DNA of 64,000 nucleotides from Lachnospiraceae bacterium. GTDB lineage: Bacteria; Bacillota; Clostridia; Lachnospirales; Lachnospiraceae. The notes below the pieces were generated by a model. It was given only the letters and a program-made list of their open reading frames with translations. It was not told the DNA's origin and did not search any database. Every line of letters starts with the position of its first letter. Positions within the stretch are counted from its first letter, which is position 1. Positions 53,605-62,202 of the stretch are shown here, one piece after another. A program made the translations under genes and the position numbers. The stretch lies in assembly GCA_024399135.1 (NCBI GenBank), contig JAKSHY010000001.1, forward strand, positions 310,001 through 374,000, given 5' to 3'.

Positions 53605-54351
53605 TTATTCACTTACTGGTTCAAGCCATTCATTAGAGCCGTTTTCACCCGGCACCTCTATAGCAAGATGAGAGAACCAACTATCTGGTGCTGCTCCATG
53701 CCAGTGCTTAATACCCGCCGGAATATTAATGCAGTCGCCTGGTTTCATCTCCACTGCATCTTTTCCTTCTTCCTGGTAATATCCACGTCCTGCAACACAT
53801 ACTAAAATCTGTCCACCACCTTTATCTGCATGATGAATATGCCAGTTATTTCTACATCCCGGCTCAAATGTTACATTAAAAATTCCTACCTGACTGGTTG
53901 ATACAGGTGCAAGGTAACTTTTTCCACTAAAATACTGAGCATACGCATCATTAGGTGCTCCAATCGGAAATACCATCTCCTTTGCATGTGCCCTCATAGC
54001 TTCATCTCCGTATGGCAAATCTCCTTCAGACGGACACCATACGTCCTTTGCCAAATTAAACACTGCCCAGCCCTTAGGCCATCCTGCATAAAAAGCGACA
54101 TGAGTTATGATTGCAGCAATTTCTTTCTGGGTCACACCATGTGCTTTTGCATTCTGCAAATGGTATTTGAGGGATGAGTCTGTAATCCCAGATGACATAA
54201 GCGCTACTACGGTGATAATGCTTCTTGTCTTCACATCAATATCCTGGTTATTCCAGTTCTCGCCAAAAAGAACATCATCATTGTAATGAGCAAATTCCGG
54301 TGCAAATTCACCCAACTGATTTCTTCCTGCTGTCTGTACTATTTTCTCCAT
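53605..54351 (-). CDS. Carboxymuconolactone decarboxylase-like plus cupin fusion protein
   Basis: 248 residues. The N-terminal ~110 are a CMD/AhpD-like domain (LGEFAPEFAHYNDDVLF, AKAHGVTQKEIAAIITHVAFYAGWPKGWAVF). The C-terminal ~120 are a cupin with metal ligands NNWHIHHADKGGGQILVCVAG and PGDCINIPAGIKHWHG. This fusion is common beside aldo/keto reductases under MarR control and is thought to handle reactive carbonyl or quinone compounds. It lies 14 bases after the reductase gene. Confidence 0.9.
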   Translation of the reverse strand: MEKIVQTAGRNQLGEFAPEFAHYNDDVLFGENWNNQDIDVKTRSIITVVALMSSGITDSSLKYHLQNAKAHGVTQKEIAAIITHVAFYAGWPKGWAVFNLAKDVWCPSEGDLPYGDEAMRAHAKEMVFPIGAPNDAYAQYFSGKSYLAPVSTSQVGIFNVTFEPGCRNNWHIHHADKGGGQILVCVAGRGYYQEEGKDAVEMKPGDCINIPAGIKHWHGAAPDSWFSHLAIEVPGENGSNEWLEPVSE

Positions 54352-54365
54352 ATTCGTTCACCTTC

Positions 54366-55406
54366 CTACTTTACATATTTTCCATTCTTAATCCACACTT
54401 GCTCCGTGGTTCTGGCTGCCGGTGTATTCTGAGCCATTACTCCTGACAAAACATGTGGCTCATAGTATTCTTCCAAAGCCTTTATTTCATCATCAGTAAG
54501 TTTTAAATCCACCGCCTTTACTGCACCTTCCACATGACTTATCTTTGTTGCACCTACAACAGAAGAAGCTACCTTTGTAAGTAGCCACGCAAGAGATACC
54601 TCTGTCATTGATACATCTCTTGCATCTGCAATTTCACAGACTCTTGCAATTACCTTTGCATCCTTATCTGCCGATGCATCATACTTAAGCTTTGCATATG
54701 CATCCTGTTCAAGACGCTTTGATGTCTCGCCCGGTCTTTTGGATAAACGTCCTGCAGCAAGAGCACTATACGGCGTAAGTGCTATAGTTCTTTCGTCAGC
54801 ATATACCTTCATTTCACGCTCATCTTCACGCATAAGAAGATTGTAATGATTCTGAACAGACACAAACTCTGGCCATCCATTTTCTTTTGCAATCGCATTT
54901 GCCTCTGCAAGCTGCCATGCAAAGCAGTTGGCAATACCAATCTGCCTGATTTTTCCTGCTTTCACACCTTCCGCCATACCAGCAAGATATTCCTCAACTG
55001 GTGTATTCCAGTCCCACATGTGATAAATGTATAAATCCACATAATCCATTCCCAAATGAGAAAGGCTTGTATCCAAGCTTCTAAGCACATGCTCTTTACC
55101 AGAAATCCCCTCTGCAATTTGCTCCTGAGATCTTGGTAGAAACTTTGTAGCAATTACTACTTCATCTCTTTTAGCATATTCTCTGATTGCCTTTCCAAGA
55201 TATTCTTCACTCGTACCTGCCTGATATGCAATTGCTGTGTCATAAAAACTAATTCCAAGTTCCAACCCTCTTTTAATAATGGACTTTGTTGTTTCCTCAT
55301 CAACTGTCCAACTATGCTGACCTGTTGACGCATTTCCAAATCCCATACACCCCATGCATATACGAGAAACTTTCAAATCTGATTTTCCTAAGTGTACATA
55401 TTCCAT
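54366..55406 (-). CDS. Aldo/keto reductase
   Basis: 346 residues. The catalytic tetrad is visible: Asp and Tyr in ISFYDTAIAYQAGTSEEYLG, Lys in VIATKF, and His in LYIYHMWDW. The C-terminal NADPH-binding segment is SSVVGATKISHVEGAVKAV. It reduces aldehydes or quinones with NADPH. Two bases after the MarR gene and 14 before the CMD-cupin gene, forming a three-gene operon. Confidence 0.92.
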   Translation of the reverse strand: MEYVHLGKSDLKVSRICMGCMGFGNASTGQHSWTVDEETTKSIIKRGLELGISFYDTAIAYQAGTSEEYLGKAIREYAKRDEVVIATKFLPRSQEQIAEGISGKEHVLRSLDTSLSHLGMDYVDLYIYHMWDWNTPVEEYLAGMAEGVKAGKIRQIGIANCFAWQLAEANAIAKENGWPEFVSVQNHYNLLMREDEREMKVYADERTIALTPYSALAAGRLSKRPGETSKRLEQDAYAKLKYDASADKDAKVIARVCEIADARDVSMTEVSLAWLLTKVASSVVGATKISHVEGAVKAVDLKLTDDEIKALEEYYEPHVLSGVMAQNTPAARTTEQVWIKNGKYVK

Positions 55407-55408
55407 TC

Positions 55409-55831
55409 TTATTCATCCCCCTTCAGTTTTTTTGCTAGTTTTTCCAATACCATTATTATTTCTTGTTCTTCTGGGGTTAGCAATTTATAAGCTTCAGCTT
55501 CTTTTTTATATAAATCAGAAAGCACATTGTCCGCAAACTTCTTACCATTTTCCGTAAGGACAATCGACATCTCTCTTCTCTTTCCTTTGATAGGAACAAG
55601 CTCAACATATCCATCCTTTTGAATATCTTTAATTACTGTATTTACCGTTGTCTTAGGTAATTCCCAATCATTACTAATTTCAATCTGTGTATGTGGTTTC
55701 CCGTCATTAAGTGCATACAACACCCATAATAAAGCCGAAGAAACATTACTTTGCTTCGCAAACTCATCATAAAAAGAATCAACATGATAAAGTGCTCTTC
55801 CAAAATCATAAAAAAACTTTCTAGAATTCAT
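55409..55831 (-). CDS. MarR-family repressor
   Basis: 140 residues. Winged helix with HTQIEISNDWELPKTTVNTVIKDIQKDGYVEL and wing PIKGKRREMSIVLTENGKKFAD. It has no obvious redox cysteine, so a ligand rather than a thiol switch is more likely. It is the first gene of the operon, whose promoter carries two palindromic sites; autoregulation is the clear inference. AAGGAGCAAGAT gives the ribosome site. Confidence 0.93.
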   Translation of the reverse strand: MNSRKFFYDFGRALYHVDSFYDEFAKQSNVSSALLWVLYALNDGKPHTQIEISNDWELPKTTVNTVIKDIQKDGYVELVPIKGKRREMSIVLTENGKKFADNVLSDLYKKEAEAYKLLTPEEQEIIMVLEKLAKKLKGDE

Positions 55832-55846
55832 ATCTTGCTCCTTAAT

Positions 55847-55862
55847 AATACGATATCGTATT
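55847..55862 (-). promoter_or_regulatory. MarR operator 2, at the transcription start
   Basis: AATACGATATCGTATT, a perfect 16-base palindrome just after the -10, where it would block initiation. Confidence 0.85.
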
Positions 55863-55866
55863 TTAT

Positions 55867-55893
55867 AATAGTACGAGTTCGTATTATTGTCAA
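55867..55893 (-). promoter_or_regulatory. MarR operon promoter with operator 1 in the spacer
   Basis: Minus strand TTGACA (55893-55888), 17 bases, TATTAT (55870-55865). The spacer holds AATAATACGAACTCGTACTATT (55888-55867), an imperfect palindrome (9 of 11 positions) with the same TACGA/TCGTA halves as operator 2. Confidence 0.85.
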
Positions 55894-55899
55894 TTAGAA

Positions 55900-55940
55900 A
55901 ACTAGCCAGAGAGTAATTCCTTTATCCCTCTGGCTATGTT
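55900..55940 (-). terminator. Terminator after the small HD-GYP gene
   Basis: Stem AGCCAGAG (55904-55911) with CTCTGGCT (55928-55935), loop of 16 bases, followed on the minus strand by AGTTTTC. The short T-run makes it modest. Confidence 0.55.
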
Positions 55941-55985
55941 AAATTCAATTTCACTATAACAATATTAATATTCATACTAACTCTT

Positions 55986-56603
55986 TCATTCGTGCAAACT
56001 CATACAATTATTACTTTCATCTTCCCTGCTTCTTAACACTTCATCCCAGTGCTCTATCACTTTTTTCGCAATAGACGGATCATACATAACTCCTATATTT
56101 TTCTCGATTTGATCCTTGCAAACATTCGTGTCCATTCCTTTTCGATATGGTCTGTCTGAAATCATGGCATCTATAGAGTCTGCAATTGCAATAATTCTTG
56201 CACCAAGCGGGATATCTTCCCCCTTTAAGCCATCAGGATATCCTTTACCGTCATATCTTTCATGGTGCGACCTTACAACATCTGCAACTACTTCAAAGGA
56301 CTTTGCATTCATCAAAATGTTATATCCCTGCTCTGAGTGGGATTTCATAATGTTCCACTCTTCATCATTGAGCTTGCCTTCTTTTAATAAAACATTATCT
56401 CTGATGCCTATTTTCCCAATATCATGCAAATGTGCTGCAATATGATATATTTCTTTTTCCTCTTCATCAAGTCCTATGAGTTCACAGATGGTTTCTGTCA
56501 TCTCTGCTACTCTGGATGAATGATGACTTGTATACGGATCTCTGGCTTCAAGCGCAGAGATAATGCATAATATTAAATCGTGAAATTGTGATAAAACTTG
56601 CAT
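55986..56603 (-). CDS. Stand-alone HD-GYP phosphodiesterase
   Basis: 205 residues, catalytic domain only. HD pair in AAHLHDIGKIGIRDNVLL, then HSEQGY, RSHHERYDGKGYPDGLKGEDIP and ARIIAIADSIDAMISDRPY. No membrane helices and no sensor; it should hydrolyse cyclic-di-GMP in the cytosol. Third HD-GYP gene of the window. The codon pattern matches its surroundings. Confidence 0.92.
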   Translation of the reverse strand: MQVLSQFHDLILCIISALEARDPYTSHHSSRVAEMTETICELIGLDEEEKEIYHIAAHLHDIGKIGIRDNVLLKEGKLNDEEWNIMKSHSEQGYNILMNAKSFEVVADVVRSHHERYDGKGYPDGLKGEDIPLGARIIAIADSIDAMISDRPYRKGMDTNVCKDQIEKNIGVMYDPSIAKKVIEHWDEVLRSREDESNNCMSLHE

Positions 56604-56677
56604 AAAAATTCCTTCTTCTTTGCAGAATGCTTCTTCGTATTACTCAATTTATATTCCATCATGAAACAGTTTTCACC

Positions 56678-57175
56678 TTACCAAATCCATATCATCAATA
56701 GAGAGCTAAGTGCTCCGCCAATTATAAATACCGGTATCATCGGAATACATACTTTTATGTGGAACCACTTCTGGTGATATTCTCTTTCCATATGCTCAGT
56801 CCCCGGAAGACGCAATCTTTTTATATTCGCAAACAGTATCCAGTCCAAAAAGAATGTATCCCATGCAAATAAGACAAGCATATACAAATAAGAGAGTAGA
56901 ACGCCTTGAATAAAACTATCTGCACCGGCTATATGTAGCATCCAGGCAAATATAAACATAAATGCGATTAGCGCGACCACCTTTTTTATTTTCATAGTTA
57001 ATGTCATTTGTTCTTTCACTGACTCTTTATTTTGGGATTTGTAATACTGTTCTTGTATCTCAGGTGGATAATCACTTATAAATGTTAGCGGCGAAATAAA
57101 AAGAAGCCCTATAACTAACACAAAAAACACTAAACACATAATTCCTGATTCAACTAATATAACTGTAATGTTCAT
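56678..57175 (-). CDS. Four-helix membrane protein of unknown function
   Basis: 165 residues, about four membrane helices: residues 5-30, 67-85, 91-110 and 143-163. Polar middle loop DYPPEIQEQYYKSQNKESVK and FFLDWILFANIKRLRLPGTEHM. I do not recognise the family beyond similar hypothetical proteins beside hydrolase genes. Its C-terminal end GGALSSLLMIWIW has a decayed second copy at 62098-62140. It lies 21 bases after the G+C-rich hydrolase gene. Confidence 0.7.
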   Translation of the reverse strand: MNITVILVESGIMCLVFFVLVIGLLFISPLTFISDYPPEIQEQYYKSQNKESVKEQMTLTMKIKKVVALIAFMFIFAWMLHIAGADSFIQGVLLSYLYMLVLFAWDTFFLDWILFANIKRLRLPGTEHMEREYHQKWFHIKVCIPMIPVFIIGGALSSLLMIWIW

Positions 57176-57196
57176 TTCAAAAATCTTCTCTCTTAT

Positions 57197-57955
57197 CTAT
57201 TCCTCCATGGCGCTTTTAAGTTCCGCCACCAACAGCTCCGGCTTTAGGGTCGCCAGCCCGCCATGCCCGACATCCACAAATACCTTGAAAACGGTTTGCG
57301 GCAGGCTTTGCTTAATATAGGCGATATCGCCCTTCCGGTCTTTTTCTTCCGCTTTCGCGTACCAATACTCGATATGTTCGCAGTCCACTGTGACCTGCTT
57401 CGGCATGTCGTAGTTATTGCAGGATTCAAAGGTTCTCCAGATCGTTCTGGTGCTCATGTGCTTCAGGACTTTCGCGATGTATTGCAAGTCTTCTTCAGAA
57501 TAATCGTCTGTGGAGAAAGCTTTTTGCAGGATTTTCAGACCGCCGACTTTCCCCATGGAAATCAGGAGGAAATCCTTGATGGCGATCAATCTCGTCACGA
57601 TCCATGGCAGCTGATACGGCATGATGCCGCCGTCGATAACTGCGCTTCGAACCTTCACCTTCCTGTCCGCGAGGAATCTGGTGACCACTGAGCCGCCCAT
57701 AGAACAGCCGTAAATACACGCTATCTCTCTGTGGTCATGCGTAATCAGCCAATCTGCCAGTTCCTCCGCGATCTGTTCAACGCTGGTAAAATCCGAGTCA
57801 CTCTCCGTATCATAGCCCGGAAGCGCAGGAACGATCAGATGATAGTACTCCTGCATCAATGGGATGACATACTCGAAATAATCCCACATTACGACGGAAG
57901 GATGTACCAGCACGACCACCTCGTCATGGACCTGTCCAAATTCGTGAATTGTCAT
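57197..57955 (-). CDS. Alpha/beta hydrolase, G+C-rich, probably transferred
   Basis: 252 residues. Nucleophile elbow GCSMGGSV, and the catalytic His in DVGHGGLATLKPELL. Sampled lines of this gene run to about 52-57% G+C, whereas neighbours sit near one third; codon use (GCC, CTG-rich) also differs sharply. It is a paralogue of the hydrolase at 59662-60435, so the likeliest history is replacement or insertion of a foreign copy next to the native one. Substrate unknown. Confidence 0.85.
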   Translation of the reverse strand: MTIHEFGQVHDEVVVLVHPSVVMWDYFEYVIPLMQEYYHLIVPALPGYDTESDSDFTSVEQIAEELADWLITHDHREIACIYGCSMGGSVVTRFLADRKVKVRSAVIDGGIMPYQLPWIVTRLIAIKDFLLISMGKVGGLKILQKAFSTDDYSEEDLQYIAKVLKHMSTRTIWRTFESCNNYDMPKQVTVDCEHIEYWYAKAEEKDRKGDIAYIKQSLPQTVFKVFVDVGHGGLATLKPELLVAELKSAMEE

Positions 57956-58164
57956 ATTGTCTCACTCCTCTCTCAATAGGAAAGTATTCCTCTAGGTTAA
58001 GGAACTTCTATATTGTATTTTTGAGTTAAAGCAGTAAAATTGTCTTTATTTTTCATAAGCATTTTTTACCTTCAGATACTAACAATATGATTTCCCAAAG
58101 TCATTTATCATATCTATTAATAAGAATAATAGCCACGTTAGATTTCAATTTACAATGCCAACTG
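57956..58164. other. Intergenic, no supported gene
   Basis: AT-rich stretch between the G+C-rich hydrolase and the small secreted-type protein. The G+C-rich character stops sharply at the start codon side, near 57955. No repeat or insertion-sequence end is seen. Confidence 0.45.
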
Positions 58165-58647
58165 TTATGGTCCAACTTGCAATGTAATATCTGTATTTTG
58201 AATATCTTCGAAAGTTTCTGTACGCTTAACCCCATTTACAGATACCGATAGTGTTGATGTTGTTGCTGTAGAATCTACTACAAATTCGATTTCAACATCA
58301 TAATTAGCTTTCCAATCTGTTTTTACTATTAAAATCTGTGGCGAAATAATATTGCCATTGACTTCAACATCAAAAGAATATGTATATAATCCGTATTTTT
58401 TCGACGAATGTTTGGTCTTATATATACCAAATTCGTTTTCACTAGTAGCGAATTCCCCGGTTGAAATATCTATTTCTTCTGTTAGCTCATACAAACAGCG
58501 AACATTTAATATATTTGTATTATCTTTTGACTTGTTTTGATATTTTATTTCTACATTTGTATGTCCCACGTAACAGTAAAAACCAATTGCACTTAATAAA
58601 AGAACAAGAAATACCAGCATTACAATAAATATATTTCTCTTTTTCAT
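58165..58647 (-). CDS. Small membrane-anchored or secreted protein of unknown function
   Basis: About 160 residues from the ATG at 58647 (AGGAG seven bases before; the frame's earlier TTG at 58653 is not needed). One N-terminal hydrophobic helix (NIFIVMLVFLVLLLSAIGFYCYV), then a beta-rich exterior domain with repeated Val/Thr strands (EIEFVVDSTATTSTLSVSVNG). No family recognised. Confidence 0.7.
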   Translation of the reverse strand: MKKRNIFIVMLVFLVLLLSAIGFYCYVGHTNVEIKYQNKSKDNTNILNVRCLYELTEEIDISTGEFATSENEFGIYKTKHSSKKYGLYTYSFDVEVNGNIISPQILIVKTDWKANYDVEIEFVVDSTATTSTLSVSVNGVKRTETFEDIQNTDITLQVGP

Positions 58648-58690
58648 ACACAAGCTCCTGTTAATAAAATTTGAATTTGTATGTTTGAAC

Positions 58691-59617
58691 CTACTTTATC
58701 CATTCAGCTAATGCGATAGAAAGTCTTGTATCAATATCCTTACGAGTTGCCTCACATTCATCAGGATACTCCTTCGCCGCCTTAAAGATGAATCGTAATA
58801 TAAATTTAAGCCCAACTGGGAGTGCGATACGAAGTAATGATTCCGGTAATACAAAATGAGTTCCGTGTTCGTATGCAAGTGCTTCATAATCACAAGTATG
58901 CTGTCTCTCTTTAAGTCGTTCGTCCATACGTCTTACATATTTACCGGCTTCCCAAAAGCTGTCATCGTCTGCTCCAATAAGGAATAACTTTCCGTTTATA
59001 TTCTCGACCTTTATCATCTCTTCTTCACGATGGGGACGGTTAGCCTCTGAATCGATAAATAGGCACGTAGAGCGTTCGATATCGCCTGACCCCTTTGTTT
59101 CCGCCTCAACCTTATGCCAATATTCAGGATGTTCATATACAAACGGCATATACGGAAGCGGCTTTCCTCCATAGGAAAGAGTAGATGCATTAGGAATAGG
59201 CCATTCCTTACAACCGTCCTTTTTCCCTTGTTCAAAGCCCTGCCACACAAAATCGCTTGCAGTGAGACCAATGGTAAAGGTTATATCCTGAAAATAAGAC
59301 GCAGCGGTAATAGCGTGCATACCTGCGGTACTCATTCCCATTATTCCAATTTTACGGTTTCCCTTTTTCTGCAACCACTTAATGGCAGTTTCTACTCTTT
59401 CCAAAGGAAAATTAACGTGACTGTAGTCCTTCTTTCCGGGTGACATAGCGAGGCAATTAACTGCGTTTTTATGAAGCCACTTAGCTCCGCATTTTGCCAT
59501 ATAATCATTTGGGTCATCACCAAACAGTCCGATAATAACACAATCGCTTTCCTTGGGATTTTCATAATAGGTTCCGTAAAAACCGTCTTTCTCAACACTT
59601 AAAAATTCTTTTTTCAT
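58691..59617 (-). CDS. BAAT/acyl-CoA-thioesterase-like alpha/beta hydrolase
   Basis: 308 residues from the ATG at 59617 with GGAGG before it; the frame's earlier ATG at 59671 is rejected. Nucleophile elbow GIMGMSTAGMHAI, acid residue in LIGADDDSFW, and His in YEHGTHFVLP. It resembles the C-terminal catalytic domain of bile-acid-CoA:amino-acid N-acyltransferase-like proteins, common in gut and rumen Firmicutes. The frame overlaps the next hydrolase upstream only in the rejected start region. Confidence 0.82.
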   Translation of the reverse strand: MKKEFLSVEKDGFYGTYYENPKESDCVIIGLFGDDPNDYMAKCGAKWLHKNAVNCLAMSPGKKDYSHVNFPLERVETAIKWLQKKGNRKIGIMGMSTAGMHAITAASYFQDITFTIGLTASDFVWQGFEQGKKDGCKEWPIPNASTLSYGGKPLPYMPFVYEHPEYWHKVEAETKGSGDIERSTCLFIDSEANRPHREEEMIKVENINGKLFLIGADDDSFWEAGKYVRRMDERLKERQHTCDYEALAYEHGTHFVLPESLLRIALPVGLKFILRFIFKAAKEYPDECEATRKDIDTRLSIALAEWIK

Positions 59618-59661
59618 GAATTTCCTCCGTAAAACTGGAATTTCTCTTCCTAAAAGAATTA

Positions 59662-60435
59662 TCACATACACACTCTTGTAACTTCTGTAACAAAGCGCTC
59701 TGCATCCAGTAAAAGCTCCTCGTGCTGCAAATCAAATTCAATAATATCTGGTTTTGCAAAATATTTTTTATAACGTGTAAGGTACTTATTTCCCATTTTT
59801 TTTGCATAGAACACATGAATCGTTGTTCCAGGAACATCAATATTCTTACCCACAGGTGTATAAAGATCTGTGCAGAACTGATTCTTTACAGATTCTATGG
59901 AAATAAAAGATAAATTCATTTTACCCATGCCCATCATATCCATGAATTTTTGACGATACTCCGCATCCTCAGGGTGACGCTCTGTCTTTCTGTCCACCAG
60001 CTTTTTCACAAATCCACCTTTGCCTGTAATTAGCGGATAAATCACTGGTGCCAAAACAGCCGTCACCACCTTTGCCAACCATTTTGGCATCTGATCCATA
60101 TCACTGGAACCGATTATTCCGTGCGTTATATGAATTTTTTGACGATTAATGAGTAAAGCCACAAAACTACCACCCAGTGAGCAACCGTAGGCAGCATAGA
60201 TTTTACCTCCATAATTTTTATTTATGTAACTCTCAATCTTTTCCGTTTCATCTAGCATGGAGACATATGTGGTATCTTCCATCTCATCAAAGCCATCATA
60301 GCTGACGATTGCTACACGAAAACGCAAGCTTAGGCCATCTATGACATGCCCAAAATTACACTTCCAATGGCAACAAGTGCCTGGTAGCAACAAAATCACC
60401 GGATTACTTAAATTTCCAAATTCATATACCTTCAT
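59662..60435 (-). CDS. Alpha/beta hydrolase
   Basis: 257 residues. Opening segment VYEFGNLSNPVILLLPGT, nucleophile elbow YGCSLGGSFVALL, and a His near FDLQHEELLLDAERF. Paralogue of the protein at 57197-57955 (both open with an EFG segment and share the GCS(L/M)GGS elbow) but with G+C content like the genome. Substrate unknown. Confidence 0.82.
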   Translation of the reverse strand: MKVYEFGNLSNPVILLLPGTCCHWKCNFGHVIDGLSLRFRVAIVSYDGFDEMEDTTYVSMLDETEKIESYINKNYGGKIYAAYGCSLGGSFVALLINRQKIHITHGIIGSSDMDQMPKWLAKVVTAVLAPVIYPLITGKGGFVKKLVDRKTERHPEDAEYRQKFMDMMGMGKMNLSFISIESVKNQFCTDLYTPVGKNIDVPGTTIHVFYAKKMGNKYLTRYKKYFAKPDIIEFDLQHEELLLDAERFVTEVTRVCM

Positions 60436-60506
60436 ATAGGTTATCCACCTCTATATCTTTTCAAAAGCAAGAATTTCGTTAGCTCGTATTCTCAAAATAA
60501 GATTCC

Positions 60507-61415
60507 TTAAGAATCCAGTACCCAATTCACAATCTCTTGTTCCGATTCTTCCAATGCATTCATACATTCCATTTTGTGTTTACCAAAAGTTTTGTATATA
60601 AATCCTATAAGTGGTAGCATACGATAAAGCTTACGTTCTCTTTTTTTATTTGGCATCATTCCAATAAGATGACTTGCATTAGGATATATGCAGACTTTGT
60701 ATTCCTTTTCATATTTTATTGCATCTAATTGACTCTTAATATAATTTACAGAATAATCAGATGGCCAAGCCTCATCGCCAGTTCCAGCTATCAATAATAT
60801 CCTTGCTCCGGTTTCATATAGTTTAAGATCCGCAAGCGCTTCCAAATCTTTATCACGATAAGCATCTCTGTACGCAATCCACATTCCCATAACTTTACGG
60901 TTAGCTTCTTCATCAAAATAATACTTATTCATTTTTCGATGTGCGAAGCAAGGTCTTACAAACGGAATATCCTGTCCCTTCCATGTAGCAATACTTCTAC
61001 CGGAGTTAGTTTTTTTATCAACAGTTCCTTCAAAAGGAACATGTGTAGGAGAACATAAAATTACATTATCAACACCACCGATATATTTAGGAATAAGCGC
61101 TGCAAATATACTGCCCATTGACATACCATAAGTACTAATATTGGTACATCCCATATCTTTCAATACTTTTAATGCCGGTATAAACATATCTAATGAAATT
61201 TGATTAGCACCATCAGAAAGTCCTTCAGCTCCAAATAAAGAAACAGCAAGCGCAGCAATTCCATAATCTGCAAATCTATCTGCTATTAGTGTTCCCGGTA
61301 ATATACTCTGTTCTCCACCCATTATTACTATTACGCCGTACTTTGTGCTTTGTTCAGGGATTGAGAGATGTCCTACAAATCCATGTTCTTTCATATTATA
61401 GTTTATTCTGTTCAT
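60507..61415 (-). CDS. BAAT-like alpha/beta hydrolase (second copy)
   Basis: 302 residues from the ATG at 61415; AAAGGGG lies before it, and the earlier start at 61448 is unsupported. Nucleophile elbow STYGMSMGSIFAAL, acid residue in IAGTGDEAWPSD, His in YPNASHLIGM. Paralogue of the protein at 58691-59617. The two BAAT-like and two short hydrolases alternate along the strand. Confidence 0.83.
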   Translation of the reverse strand: MNRINYNMKEHGFVGHLSIPEQSTKYGVIVIMGGEQSILPGTLIADRFADYGIAALAVSLFGAEGLSDGANQISLDMFIPALKVLKDMGCTNISTYGMSMGSIFAALIPKYIGGVDNVILCSPTHVPFEGTVDKKTNSGRSIATWKGQDIPFVRPCFAHRKMNKYYFDEEANRKVMGMWIAYRDAYRDKDLEALADLKLYETGARILLIAGTGDEAWPSDYSVNYIKSQLDAIKYEKEYKVCIYPNASHLIGMMPNKKRERKLYRMLPLIGFIYKTFGKHKMECMNALEESEQEIVNWVLDS

Positions 61416-61478
61416 CTCACTTTTCCCCTTTCTAGCCCAAATGATCAAAATAATATCATTCTAACATAATCTGCAATG

Positions 61479-62081
61479 TTATCTGCCACACTCCCTAATC
61501 ATTCCATAGCTATATCTTGAATCTCCAAAATCTCTTCCAGTAACCTGATGAACCCCCAAGTGACAATACTTGTCCCTTTTTACACCTTCATCAGTATCTA
61601 TAATCAACGGAAGTTTATATCTGTCAGCTGTTTCAATCGCAAATTCCATGAGCGGCCTCATGTAGCCCTTTCCCTGATATTTCTCATTTACCACCAGCAG
61701 CTCTACCATTACAAATTTTTCTTTTCTCTCTTTCATCTGGGCCTCGATACTTTTCCCGCCAGACTGACAGAATTTTGTAAATGTAAAAAACTTTTTCCAA
61801 CCAAGTGCACCAACTACATCTCTGAAGAAAGTTCTTATTGCTTTCATAGGATGTTTTGTATCCGGTGCTGAATATGCAATATACCCCTCGTGATTTTCCG
61901 ATATTGTATATAACATTCCACATTCCATGCAAAACTTTGCAAATCCCATAATGTATTTTTTTAATAGTTCCTTATCATCAAATGGAAACATGCCCTTATC
62001 ATTTTCAGGATAATTATAATTTGCATATGTTTCCCCTATTTCTTCCAATTCAGCTTTTGTTAAATGTTCAACTTTAACCAT
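61479..62081 (-). CDS. GNAT-family acetyltransferase
   Basis: 200 residues. Acetyl-CoA-binding segment LLVVNEKYQGKGYMRPLMEFAIETAD with the Q-x-x-G-x-G/A-type loop, then LPLIIDTDEGVKRDKYCHLGVHQV. It acetylates an unknown amine. AAGGAGAGAAGCAGAAT gives a good ribosome site. It starts just after the remnant of the membrane-protein copy. Confidence 0.83.
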   Translation of the reverse strand: MVKVEHLTKAELEEIGETYANYNYPENDKGMFPFDDKELLKKYIMGFAKFCMECGMLYTISENHEGYIAYSAPDTKHPMKAIRTFFRDVVGALGWKKFFTFTKFCQSGGKSIEAQMKERKEKFVMVELLVVNEKYQGKGYMRPLMEFAIETADRYKLPLIIDTDEGVKRDKYCHLGVHQVTGRDFGDSRYSYGMIRECGR

Positions 62082-62097
62082 ATTCTGCTTCTCTCCT

Positions 62098-62140
62098 TAC
62101 CAAATCAATATCATCAATAGAGAACCGAGTCCCCACCAAA
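62098..62140 (-). pseudogene. C-terminal remnant of the four-helix membrane protein
   Basis: On the minus strand this reads GLGSLLMILIW and stop, against SSLLMIWIW and stop at 56678; about 30 of 40 aligned bases agree (CCAAATC-ATATCATCAATAGAGA region). Upstream the frame is broken by stops. A full copy therefore probably once preceded the GNAT gene. Confidence 0.65.
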
Positions 62141-62202
62141 GCTACTTCTTTACAGCAAACCTAAAATTATCTGCACCAAGCGAATCTGCATAAATCCTCT
62201 TT

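Noticed and set aside
57263..57691. 142-codon plus-strand frame, plus other long frames at 57495-57979
   Set aside because: They arise from the high G+C of the hydrolase gene, which has few stop codons in all frames; no ribosome sites, no recognisable domains.
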